NCBI GenBank assembly: GCA_039583875.1
Contig: CM077162.1
Location: 68,321,259-68,385,258 of the forward strand
DNA: 64,000 nucleotides
Direction: 5' to 3'
Source of the DNA: Platanthera guangdongensis
Lineage: Eukaryota; Streptophyta; Magnoliopsida; Asparagales; Orchidaceae
Positions 34,570 to 45,315 of this stretch are shown in pieces (position 1 is the stretch's first letter; every line of letters starts with the position of its first letter). Under the pieces are notes generated by a model, which had not been told where the DNA came from, ran no database searches, and was given only the letters and a program-made list of their open reading frames with translations. A program made the position numbers and the translations under genes.

Positions 34570-34700
34570 GAAAGCGCTGACAGCGTCGAGTGATCCGAGT
34601 TCACTCAACGCCGTCACCCAGCGTAGGACTTGCGGCTAAGTATTTTGGGCGTCAAGTGAGTGGAGCTTACTCAATGCTGCGTCGAGTGGGCTCGACTTTT
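34570..34700. repeat. Second inverted-repeat cluster in G1 5' LTR
   Basis: Alternating GTCGAGTG/CACTCAACGC motifs (GCGTCGAGTGATCCGAG, then TTCACTCAACGCC, GTCAAGTGAGTGG, TTACTCAATGCTGCGTCGAG) that can pair with one another. The partner lies at 43262-43385. Confidence 0.75.
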
Positions 34701-36008
34701 TTGTCTTGGGTTCGTGTGTTTTCTTAGGATTGTTAGTGTGACTTTTCCCTTTCTCTAGGGGGTGGTATTGGGTGTTCGACTAGTTTTGCTTGCCGACTCT
34801 TGGGTTGTGGCAGGTGGTGGAGTTTTGGTGGCCTCTGGAGGGGTGGATTTTGATGTGGAGAGCTGTGGCCACCGCCTTTTTCCCCGGTTTGGGTTGGTGT
34901 GTGTGGGACCCTAAAGCTGCCACTGTTTGACCCCTTAGCCCTTTTGGATCTGATTTTGGTTATGTATTCAGATCCATGTTTTGACCACTGCCACTTACCC
35001 ACGTGTTAGGACTGTTAGTCCCTTTCTTGTTTATGTTTCCTTTTTTTCCATTGGCATATATGTATATGTCTTGTTGTTGTTGCAGACTCTTTTATAAGGC
35101 ATATTGCTTTTATTGCTCGCACTTGGTGTGCTTTGCTGTGCTTTAGACAATGTTCTTTTCTTACTGTCATGCCCTTTTTTTTGCTTATAGCAGTTTGTTG
35201 CCGGGTTGGTAAACCCTTCTTATTTGCTCATAAATCTAATGCTCTATTTTTTCTTTTTTTATTACTTCCTTGCTGATGTGTTCTTTTCTTGAATGCCTCA
35301 GGTCCAGGTTGTAGCCGGTTCAGTGGCTAGTTCTTTTGGAGGGGCTTGTCGGTGGCCTTTTGGGTAGCGGAGATAGCTGATCCCCGATTTTGTGAGGTAG
35401 TTCTTTACCTTTCTGTATAGACATACATACTCACTACTGGGTTCGTGTCAGGTTGTTGACGCCCACTGGTGGCTTCTTGTGGTGCTGGGTATGAATTTAA
35501 ACTGCTATTTTTGCCTATTTGTGGTTGTTTACTTGCTTCTGGTAAGGATTTATACTAGGTTGCATGTTAGATATTTTAAACGCTAAAAACATTATTATAT
35601 GTACCTCATGCATAACATATTTATAAAACAAAGACACTATATTTCCTTAGCGTAAAAAGACTATCTTTCATATATATTATATTCACTTTAGATTCGTGCA
35701 TACCATGAGTCGTCCCTCGGGGACACTTATGCTCGTTTAGGGTGTCAACTTAATTGAACCAAAGTATTTTTCTGCTGCGTATAAATATACTTTTAATTTA
35801 TGGACTAGCTGATCCACCGTGCCGAGGGATACGGCCATTCAACATAACTGATTTTCTTTCATATTTAATCAATGATTTTCCTTAAAATCTAAGGTCTTGA
35901 GTTTTGCCTTAGCATGTGCAGTTATCCCCAGCACGACGTGGCATCACGACACGTGTTTTCTCTTACTCTGATACGATTTTATCGTTGAGAAAATGCGGGT
36001 TGTGACAG

Positions 36009-36020
36009 TTGGTATCAGAG
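36009..36020 (+). promoter_or_regulatory. G1 primer binding site
   Basis: TTGGTATCAGAG, one base after the 5' LTR, complementary to Met-tRNA. Confidence 0.9.
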
Positions 36021-36165
36021 GGAGGTTGTTTGACAAATGGTTGGGCAACCTTTCCCTTGTTTGCATTAGTGGTTAGCGTCATACCATACACACACCGATA
36101 TGTCATCAGCACGTCTTGGCTAAAGCATGAACACTACACTCATGAGCATAAAGAAGTATACATGG

Positions 36166-36343
36166 CATATTATGTAGTATGGGATGCATAATATGTGTTT
36201 GTATATGGATCCACCATAGGAGGCAACATGTGAGGGTTATGTAGTATGGGATGCATAACCTCACCACATGAATGCGGCTAGCACGTTTTCTTTTTTCGTT
36301 GCATGGGAATGTTATGTAGTATGTGATGCATAACATTTTCATG
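36166..36343 (+). other. Three covarying hairpins in G1 leader RNA
   Basis: Hairpin 1: CATATTATG (36166-36174), loop TAGTATGGGATG, CATAATATG (36187-36195). Hairpin 2: centred on GGTTATG, the same loop (36243-36254), CATAACC. Hairpin 3: CATGGGAATGTTATG (36302-36316), loop TAGTATGTGATG, CATAACATTTTCATG (36329-36343, with G-U pairs). The stems differ yet each pairs, which indicates selected RNA structure. They lie between the primer site and gag, the usual place of packaging or dimerisation signals. Confidence 0.75.
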
Positions 36344-36693
36344 TGTACGCCGCCCATGGCATGCATTAAGGCCTTTTTAGAATGCATAGCACATCATGCA
36401 TAGCATAACATTTCATAAGCACGACGTGCCAAGCTAAAGATTTGTATGATGACATTTGTACACACATGGTTTAGAGTCAAAAAGAATACAAATACATGCA
36501 TTCATGGTTTAGGCACATGAGGTAGTATGATGGTGGTGAACCATCTTAGGTTAAGCATAACATCATCATGGTAAAAATAACTCCCAGAGCAAATTTTGCA
36601 GTTGAAGTTCATATTTAAGTGTGTTTTTTTGTACCGGGTAGTTTTGTTATAGCTGTTGGGCTAAGTTTTGTCTAAAGCTTATGCGATTATAGG

Positions 36694-38022
36694 ATGGCGA
36701 GACATCCTGCAACGGGATCGACCCCCCAATCCGAGGGTGAGACGTCAGGAGCGCAGAGCGAGGCGTTGGTAGAAAACCTGCGGCAGAGTAATGAGGCCTT
36801 ATCGAGGCAGGTAGTGGATATGCAGGCTCAGATTCAGTCCCTTATAGCAGTGGTGGCGGGACAGACTCCGAGAGTTTCGGACCCCGCTGAGGGGGTAGCT
36901 GTTCCTGCCCCCCCTGCTCCTCCTGTGCCTTTGGTTGTGGTGCCCCCGGAGATGGCGTTCATATCCCAGTTTCAGAGGCTTAGGACCCCTACTTATGATG
37001 GGCAAGCAGATTTCATGATTTTGGATGACTGGCTGATCACCATAGAGGAGATGTTCTCTTACTCAGGGATTACGGACGATCAGAGAGTGGTACTCGCTGC
37101 CTACCAGCTCAAGGGCTTAGCAAAGAATTGGTGGCTGAGGGAGAAAGAAAGCATGGTGGCAGGAAGCTCTTGGGAGTCATTTAAGGTGATGCTACTGAGT
37201 AAGTTCCAGCCATCAGTCGAGAGGGACCGGCTGATGAATGACTTTCTCCATTTGAAGCAGAGGAAACTTAAAGTTAGTGAGTATGAGATTGAGTTTAGTA
37301 AGTTGAGTCGGTTTGCTCCTGGTCTGGTGAGTGTTGAAGCAGACCGAGTTAAGCGATTTCTGGGTGGACTAAGAAGCGACATTCAGCAGTTAGAGAATGC
37401 CTACGGAGCAGTCAGTTATGCCAGCGTGGTCGAAGCTGCCTTGAGAGTTGAGGCCATTGAGAATGCCAAGAATAGAGGCCAGTAGTTGAGGAAGGATAAG
37501 CGGAAGTCTGGTGGAGGGAAGAGCCCTCAGGAACCTGATGCTGTCTCAAGGAAGAAGAACAAAGAGGTTTGTAGTTTCTGTGGCCGGCCAGGCCACCCCT
37601 TTGAGAAGTGTTTCAAAAGGTTGGGAGCGCAGAAGAAGGAACAGGTGCACGCGATTCAGGGTGCTCCCAGAGGAGACTTGGTATGTGCCTTGTGTGGAAG
37701 GAAGGGGCATGAGGCTGACCGTTGCTGGTTAAAAGATAAGGTCTGTTTTCAGTGTGGGCAGAAGGGTCATCTCAAGACAAAGTGCCCACAGTTCCAGCCT
37801 GTTCTGCAGCCAGTTCCCCTCCAGGCTTTGCCACCGCCTCAGCAAATGGATAGAGGAAAGGGGAAGCCGAATGTGCTTTCGGCAGACGAAGCGCAGACTT
37901 CGACCCATATTATCTCAGGTTCGACTCCTCCCCAGTCGTTTCGTTATGTTCCCTTTTTGGTTGTAGTTTTCATTTTAGCGTTTGTTTCCTTAGATGTGTG
38001 CGCTATTTGTAGGATGATTTAA
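36694..38022 (+). pseudogene. G1 gag with three zinc knuckles
   Basis: ATG at 36694. The capsid-type region (residues about 85-235) has TYDGQADFMILDDWL, LAKNWWLREKE and KFLGG-type (VKRFLGGL) landmarks. An in-frame TAG at 37483-37485, probably from CAG, precedes a basic segment and three CX2CX4HX4C knuckles: CSFCGRPGHPFEKC, CALCGRKGHEADRC and CFQCGQKGHLKTKC (about 37570-37785). The frame runs to TAA 38022, but bases from 37919 look intronic. Confidence 0.9.
37919..38012 (+). other. Intron-like gap at the G1 gag-protease junction (94 bases)
   Basis: GT at 37919 and TTTGTAG ending at 38012 bound a T-rich stretch. Removal joins the gag frame to the protease frame within a Gly codon, the same phase as in G2 and G3. 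A TGA at 38015 would remain. Confidence 0.45.
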
Positions 38023-41000
38023 GGTAAAGAACAATTGGGCGCGCGTTCTCTTCGATTCAGGCGCTACCCACTCGTTTGTGGCTAGAGCCTTCGTGGAGCT
38101 GTTCAGTTTGGGCCTAGATCGTGTTGGTGGTGCCTTTTGTGTTAAGTTCCCCTCCGGTGACTCTGTGGTTAAGGACCTGGGTGTCCTTGATTGTCCGATT
38201 TTGTTGGGGGATTTTCTAGCCAAGGCAAATTTGAAGGTGATTGACCTGGAGGACTTCGATGTTATCTTGGGCATGGACTGGTTGTCAAGGTACGATGTTG
38301 TTATCCAGTGCAAGGGTAAGCGCTTGGACTTCGTCAAATACAACGGTCAGCCAGGGAGCGTTTATGGGTATTCTCTCCTGGAGTCTCCAGTCATTTCTGT
38401 GGTGCGTGCTCGGAAGTTGCTTGATTCTGGTTGTTTTGCCTGTGTGGTCTCTCTGGTAGGGACAGTTGTTAGAGTGCTGCGTTTGGAAGAGATTCCTGTG
38501 GTGTGTGACTTCTCTGATGTGTTTCCTGATGATCTTCCTGGTATTCCACCCAATCGAGATGTCGAGTTTGTTATAGATTTGGAGCCAGGCACGCGTCCTA
38601 TTGCAAAGGCGTCGTACCGGATGGCCCCGCGAGAGCTGGAAGATTTGCGAATTCAGCTGGATGAGATGCTGGCAAAAGGTTTCATAAGGCCGAGTTCTTC
38701 TCCTTGGGGTGCACCAGTGCTGTTCGTTAAAAAGAAAGATGGGTCGATGAGGCTATGCATCGACTATAGAGAGCTGAACAAGGTTACTATTAAGAACAGG
38801 TACCCTTTGCCTCGGATTGACGATCTGTTTGACCAACTGCATGGTAGTGCCGTGTTTTCCAAGATAGATCTTCGTTCGGGCTATCACCAGTTGAGGATTC
38901 GGGAGTCAGATGTTCCGCGGACGGCGTTCCGCTCTCATCATGGACATTTCGAGTTTTTGGTAATGCCATTTGGTTTGTCTAATGCGCCCTCAGCTTTTAT
39001 GGATCTGATGAACAAAGTTTTTAAGGACTTTCTAGATAAGTTTGCGATTGTCTTTATAGACGATGTTTTGGTGTATTCTAAAGATGCGGAGGAGCATGAT
39101 CGGCATTTGCGACTGGTCTTGGCGACTCTGAGAGACCATAAGCTATACGCCAAGCTGAACAAATGCGAATTTTGGTTGCCTCAAGTTTCTTTTCTCGGCC
39201 ACGTGGTTAATAAGGAGGGAATATCGGTGGACCCAGAAAAGATCGCTGCTGTTATGGAGTGGGTGAGGCCTGTTACACCCAAAGAGATCAGAAGCTTCTC
39301 GGGCTTGGTTGGATATTATTGAAGATTTGTAGAGGGATTCTCTACCTTGTCTGCGCCGCTGACCAGGTTGACGCAGAAGAATGCAACCTTCATATGGGAT
39401 GGCAAGTGTGAGGAGGCTTTTGAGGAACTAAAAAGAAGGTTATGTTCAGCTCCAATTTTGTCTTTGCCTACTGAAGATAGTGAGTATGATATATATATGG
39501 ATGCGTCGCATGTCGGACTGGGCTGCGTATTGATGCAGGGCGGGAAGGTGATTGCGTACGGGTCGAGGCAGCTAAAGAATCACGAGATGAATTACCCTAC
39601 GCATGACCTGGAGTTTGTAGCTGTGATCTATGCGTTGAAATTGTGGAGGCATTTGCTATATGGCGCGCAGTGCAAGATTTTCACGGATCATAAGAGTTTA
39701 AAGTATGTCTTCACCCAGAAAGAAATGAATTTACGCCAGCGGCGATGGTTGGAGTACGTGGCCGACTATGATGTTGAAATCCAGTACCATCCGGGCAAAG
39801 CAAATGTGGTGGCTGATGCCCTGAGTCAGAAGTCAGGTAAGATTTTCAATCTCTCTGCCGAGCGTCTAGTGGAAGAGTTCCTTTTGATGTACATTTCTGT
39901 GGGAAGCTACGATTCGCAAAGTAGCTTGGCAGTGGCAGAACCTTCGTGGATTGCGCTTACGAGACTGCATCAGAAGGATGATCCCAATCTTCTGCATTTG
40001 TATCTTGGAGCCGAAAAAGGTGAATTACCAGATTTCTCTATAGATGATGCGGGCACCTTGAAGTATCGTGGCAGGTTTTGCATTCCCGCAGTTGGAGATA
40101 TTCGGTATATGGTGTGCAGAGAAGCCCATGGATCTAGTGTTGCTTACCATCCAGGGTATACCAAGATGTATCATGATTTAAAGCAGATTTCCTGGTGGTG
40201 TGGGATAAAGAGGGACATAGCCAGATTTGTTTCTGAGTGTTACACTTGCAGGCGTGTGAAAGCCGACCATGGGAGGCCTGGTGGCAAGCTGACTCCCTTA
40301 GAGATTCCGATGTGGAAGTGGGAGAGTATCGCGATGGATTTCATTACAGGCTTACCGAGATCTCCTAAGGGGCATGATTCATTTTGGGTGATCGTAGACA
40401 GATTGACGAAGTGTGCTCACTTCGTACCATTGAAGATCGATTATCCGATGAGGAAGATAGCCGAGCTGTATTTGGATGAGGTTATCAGATTGCATGGTGC
40501 ACCCGTGAGTATCATATCGGATCGTGACTCCAGGTTCACATCTCATTTTTGGAAGAGCCTTCAAAAGGGGTTGGGTACAGATTTGAGATATTCCATGGCT
40601 TATCATCCGCAGACCAATGGTCAGACGGAGCGAGTAAATCAGATTGTGGAAGATATGATCCGATGCTATATTCTGGACCACGGAGGAGCGTGGGATGAGC
40701 GCTTGCGGCTTATGGAATTTGCGTATAACAACAGTTATCAAGAAAGCTTGCAAATGGCTCCTTTTGAAGCTTTGTATGGGAGGCGTTGCAGGACTCCCTT
40801 GTTTTGGGCTGAGGTTGGCGAGAGACCTTTGTTGGGTCCAGAAGCACTCGAGGAGATGGAAACCTCTGTGAAGCTTATACGGGAAAAGCTTTGGATAGCA
40901 CAGGAGAGATATGAGAAGAACGCCAATCAGCGTAGATCGGACTTGGAATTTGTGGTGGGGGACTCAGTGTTCTTAAATGTCTCCCCGTTGATCGGAGTCA

Positions 41001-41371
41001 AGCGGTTTGGCAAGAACAGGAAGTTGGACCCGAGGTACGTGGGGCCGTTTCCGATTGTTGAGCGGATTGGGATATCAGCTTATAGGCTGGCTTTGCCCGC
41101 AAATTTCCCTGGCGTGCATGATGTCTTCCACGTCAGTCAGCTGCGGAAATGTGTGATGAATGGCAGGCAAGTTTTGGATGCTGTGCCTCAGTTGGAGACG
41201 AATCTTTCTTATGTGGAGGTGCCTGTCCGCATTATGGATTCTCAGGTTCGTGCATTGCGGAAGAATTCTATTCCTATGGTTAAAGTTTTATGCAGGAATC
41301 AGGATGTAGAAAGCGCGACTTGGGAATTGGAGTCGGCTATGAGGGAGGCTCACCCTCATCTTTTTCCCTGA
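38013..41371 (+). pseudogene. G1 pol: protease, reverse transcriptase, RNase H, integrase, chromodomain-like tail
   Basis: A single frame with one internal stop (TGA 39320-39322, in YY-x-RFVEGF, probably CGA to TGA) plus TGA at 38015. Protease: [10 protein letters not shown] near 38050. [40 protein letters not shown] and catalytic FIDDVLVYS. RNase H: YMDASHVGLGCV, ASRQL-type [25 protein letters not shown]. Integrase: EAHGSSVAYHPG with CYTCRR zinc ligands, MDFITGLP, ISDRDSRFTS, NGQTERVNQ as the D, D, E core. GPF/Y-type YVGPFPIVERIG. The C-terminal TWELESAMREAHPHLFP is chromodomain-like, as in Tekay chromoviruses. Ends at TGA 41371. Confidence 0.9.
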
Positions 41372-41478
41372 TCTTGTGTCTGGTATGTTCTGTTTCATTT
41401 ATATATATAGCCCTTTCCTGGCTCTTTCTCTCTCCTTCTTTATAGGAGTGTTGTGAGTAAATTTTCGAGGCGAAACTT

Positions 41479-41496
41479 TCTTTTAGGGGGAGTGGC
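41479..41496 (+). promoter_or_regulatory. G1 polypurine tract
   Basis: TCTTTTAGGGGGAGTGGC immediately before the 3' LTR. Confidence 0.8.
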
Positions 41497-44400
41497 TATA
41501 ACGCCCTCGGTTTTTCTTTGTTTTGTTTGATCTTGGATTGGCGTTACGATGACGCATTTTCCGGCCCTTCGCCGTTGTAGAGCGTGGTCCTAGCTCTTTA
41601 GGTTCCTTGTGTAGTCTGGTTGTAGCCTGTCGGCGAGTTTCCCCAACTAGCCGGAGTCTGTTTTTGGTGACTCGGTTGGGCCTCTTAGGGAAATGCTTGT
41701 GGTTTGGCTTCGGGAGGTGTTAGCCCGAGCGTGCGATCGTCGGATGTTGTTTTCGACCTCACCGTTGTTTTCGTAGCTTGGGTGTTTAGCTACGGTGCGA
41801 GTTTTGGTCGGAGTCCGAGATTGATCGTTTTCGCGTCGTTTCGACGATTGTTTTTGTTAGATGTAATGTTTGCAATGTTTGATGTGTTGTGCGTGCCCTG
41901 ATGTGGCCGAGCTTGTAGGCTTGTGCCTTGTCTTTTTGCTAAGGAGTTAGCAGGTTTCTTTCTGTGTAAGTTTGGGTGACACGGCCTGGGTCACGGGCGT
42001 GACCTAGGGCATGTCGTGCTCGGGTAGAGCTCTCTTTTTTGTGGTCGACGATTTCTGGTCGACGGGTGTTTTTGGTAGGAACACGGCCTGTGACACGGGC
42101 ATGTCACAGGGCGTGTCCCTCTTCGGTTCGTCGAGCTACGCTCGATGGTCGTCAGGCGGTGTTTTAGTGAGTGCACGGGCGTGTCGTATCAGACACGGGC
42201 GTGATACGGGGCGTGTCTCTCTGTTCGACGATCGGCGATCCACGATCGTCGAGCGGTGTTTGAGTTGGTACACGGCCTGTGACACGGGCGTGTCACAGGG
42301 CATGTCACCTGTTTCGTCGAGCGGAGATCGACGTTCGTCGGGTGGGTAGGTGTGTGAGTACACGCCCCGTGACACGGGCGTGTCGGGCCGTATCACGGGC
42401 GTGTCTGGGGCGTGTCCCATGTTTCGTCGAGTGGAGATCGACGTTCGTCGAGTAAGTACACGCCCCGTGACACGGGCGTGTCGGGCCGTGTCACGGGCGT
42501 GTCTTGGGCGTGTTCCGTACTTTTTCTCATGAGAGCATCTTTTGTTGCCGTGAACCGTTTTTCCTACTCATTTTCATCGTTCCCGGGTCTGGAGAGCTTC
42601 CAGCGGAAGGGTTTTGAGAGGAGACAGTGGTTCTCTTTTGGCCGGTGTTTGCGGGAGGAAGCTCGTTTTTCTCGTGCGATAGCGGATTTGGCTTGCTCCC
42701 GTCTAGATCTTCCCTTCCATGTAAGTTTTTTCTTGATTTAGGGTTGATTCTAGGAGTTGAGAATATCTGATTTCTTTTCTTTTCCTCAGTTTCATCTTTG
42801 GTCTTCTAGGTGGCCGATCTTGCCGCCGGAGCCAAGCTGTGGTGTAGTTGTTGTTTTTCCGGGAGATAGAGGCAAGTGGCTCCCTGGCCCTTGCCAAATT
42901 ATTTCTAACCCTTACTCTGTTTTTATTTCCTGTGCAATACTTCTGTTCTCTTTGTTTTTTTTCCTCCTTAGAAATTAGAGCAATAGGATGCCTTTTTCCT
43001 TCATTTCAGTCATGGGCTGCTTCATTGTTTTTTTACAATTAAATCAATGTCCTCTCTTTTGTCTGAGGTTTGGTGTCCAGTGGGTAGCTAGAGTTATGGT
43101 GAGGCTGCGGTTAGTTACAGTTTAGGTTTAGTTGCGGTAGCCCCGAGTAGATAGGATGGAACGGAGGGTTGGAATTAAATTTCCAACTCTCTATTTTCGC
43201 GCGTTGAGAGAGAGTTTAGGCTGCAGTTTTAACTAAAACTTACGTTTACCCTAAGTGGAAAGCGCTAACAGCATCGAGTGTGCCGAGTTCACTCAACGCC
43301 GTCACCCAGCGTAGGACTTGCGGCTAAGTATTTTGGGCGTCAAGTGAGTGGAGCTTACTCAACGCTGCGTCGAGTGGGCTCGACTTTTCTGTCTTGGGTT
43401 CGTGTGTTTCCTTAGGATTGTTAGTGTGACTTTTCCCTTTCTCTAGGGGGTGGTATTGGGTGTTCGGCTAGTTTTGCTTGCCGACTCTTGGGTTGTGGCA
43501 GGTGGTGGAGTTTTGGTGGCCTCTGGAGGGGTGGATTTTGATGTGGAGAGCTGTAGCCACCGCCGTTTGTCCCGGTTTGAGTTGGTGTGCGTGGGACCCT
43601 AAAGCTGCCACTGTTTGACCCCTTAGCCCTTTTTGGATTTGATTTTGGTTATGTATTCAGATCCATGTTTTGACCACTGCCACTTACCCACGTGTTAGGA
43701 CTGTTAGTCCCTTTCCTGTTTATGTTTCCTTTTTTTCCTTTGACATGTATATATATATGTCTTGTTGCTGTTGCAGACTCTTTTGTAGGGCATATTGCTT
43801 TTATTGCTCGCACTTGGTGTGCTTTGATGTGCTTTAGACAGTGTTCTTTTCTTACTGTCATGCCCTTTCTTTTGCTTATAGCAATTTGTTGTCGGGTTGG
43901 TAAACCCTTCTTATTTGCTCATAAATCTAATGCTTTATTTTTTCTTTTTTTTTGATTACTTCCTTGCTGAGGTGTTCTTTTCTTGAATGCCTTAGGTCCA
44001 GGTTGTAGCCGGTTCAGCGGCTAGTTCTTTTGGAGGGGCTTGTCGGTGGCCTCTTGGGTAGTGGAGATAGCTGATCCCCGATTTTGTGACGTAGTTCTTT
44101 ACCTTTCTGTATAGACATACATACTCACCAGTGGGTTCGTGTCAGGTTGTTGACGCCCACTGGTGGCTTCTTGTGGTGCTGGGTATGAATTTAAACTGCT
44201 ATTTTTGCCTATTTGTGGTTGTTTACTTGCTTCTGGGAAGGATTTATGCTAGGTTGCATGTTAGATATTTTAAACCCTAAAAACATTATTATATGTACCT
44301 CATGCATAACATATTTATAAAACAAAGACACTATATTTCCTTAGCGTAAAAATACTATCTTTCATATATATTATATTCACTTTAGAGTCGTGCATACCAT

Positions 44401-44699
44401 GAGTCGTCCCTCGGGGACACTTATGCTCGTTTAGGGTGTCAACTTAATTGGACCAAAATATTTTTCTGCTGCGTATAAATACACTTTTAATTGTGGACTA
44501 GCTGATCCACCGTGCCGAGGGATACGACCATTCAACATAACTGATTTTCTTTCATATTTAATCAACGATTTTCCTTAAAATCTAAGGTCTGGAGTTTTGC
44601 CTGAGCGTGTGCAGTTATCCCCTGCACGACGTGGCATCACGGCACGTGTTTCTCTTGCTCTGATACGATTTTATCATTGAGAAAATGCGGGTTGTGACA
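41497..44699 (+). repeat. G1 3' LTR (3203 bases)
   Basis: Begins TATAACGCCC, so the terminal TG is mutated to TA, and ends TTGTGACA. It repeats all landmarks of the 5' LTR: palindromic array at 41975-42515 and inverted-repeat cluster at 43262-43385. The array has 12-13 bases fewer than the 5' LTR near 42175. Confidence 0.95.
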
Positions 44700-44704
44700 G
44701 GGAT

Positions 44705-45229
44705 GATATGCGGGTTCGATCTTTGCTGATGAGCAGAGGAAGACGAATATGTTCTATGAAGGACTGCAGGACGAGTTACGATTCCTGCTCTCTAGTTCTG
44801 TGAACCAAGGCTTCAAGGCGTTGGTCGACACTGCATGCGCGCTGGAAAAGGATATGAAAAGGGTGTAGGGGAAGAGGTACTTGGCTGTGACACAGCCGAA
44901 ATTCAAAGTGCCCCGACCAGTGAAGTAATTTTTTAAGAAGAGATCGAGCAATAGATCCAAGTCGACTGGACAAGCCCCTTCTACCGTTGCATCGGGAGCA
45001 ACGTCGGGGGTCTCTTCAAGGCCAGATACTCGTATGTGCTTTACATGTGTAAAAGTGGGGCATATAGCCCATGACTGCCGGAGTGGTCCACCAAAGGGTG
45101 AGAAGAAGCCGGGAGCGTCATATGTAGAGAAAGGAAAGGCAGTCGTGGAGTCCTCTGCCTCGCAGGCGCAACCCCGAGTCTACAATCTTGGCCTGCAGGA
45201 GGCCATTAAGCAAAGTGACGTCGTCATAG
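44705..45229 (+). pseudogene. G2 gag, part 2
   Basis: The gag reading resumes after the second GGGAT: ADEQRKTNMFYEGLQDELRF, then FKALVDTACALEKDMKRV with a TAG, then a basic segment with another stop near 44926. The zinc knuckle CFTCVKVGHIAHDC is at 45034-45075. The gag frame closes at 45240 but the last codons seem to lie in an intron starting at 45230. Confidence 0.8.
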
Positions 45230-45315
45230 GTACGAGTTAAGTTATTGTATTGTTTTGCTTATTGCATGCTTTGTTGCTTGCCTATTTGTATGCGGCTTGT
45301 GTGAAATTGTCACAG
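45230..45315 (+). other. Intron-like gap at the G2 gag-protease junction (86 bases)
   Basis: A GTACGAG donor and a TGTCACAG acceptor flank T-rich DNA that changes frame and carries a stop. Removal joins gag to protease in frame within a Gly codon. G3 has the same site with GTACGG and TTTAG. Confidence 0.6.

Larger units (their letters stand above)
32810..36007 (+). repeat. G1 5' LTR (3198 bases)
   Basis: TGTAATGCCCCC to TTGTGACA. U3 carries a GACACGGGCGTGTC/TCGTCGA array at 33288-33835 and a second inverted-repeat cluster at 34570-34700. The rest has no coding potential that I trust. Confidence 0.95.
32810..44699 (+). mobile_element. G1: complete Ty3/gypsy chromovirus (Tekay-like) inserted in G2 gag
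   Basis: 11.9 kb with paired 3.2 kb LTRs, TSD GGGAT (32805-32809 and 44700-44704), primer site, gag with three zinc knuckles, PR-RT-RH-IN and a purine tract. The GGGAT copies and the resumed gag reading show a clean insertion into G2. LTRs are highly similar, so the insertion is relatively recent. The coding part is nearly intact: two or three stops only. Confidence 0.95.
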
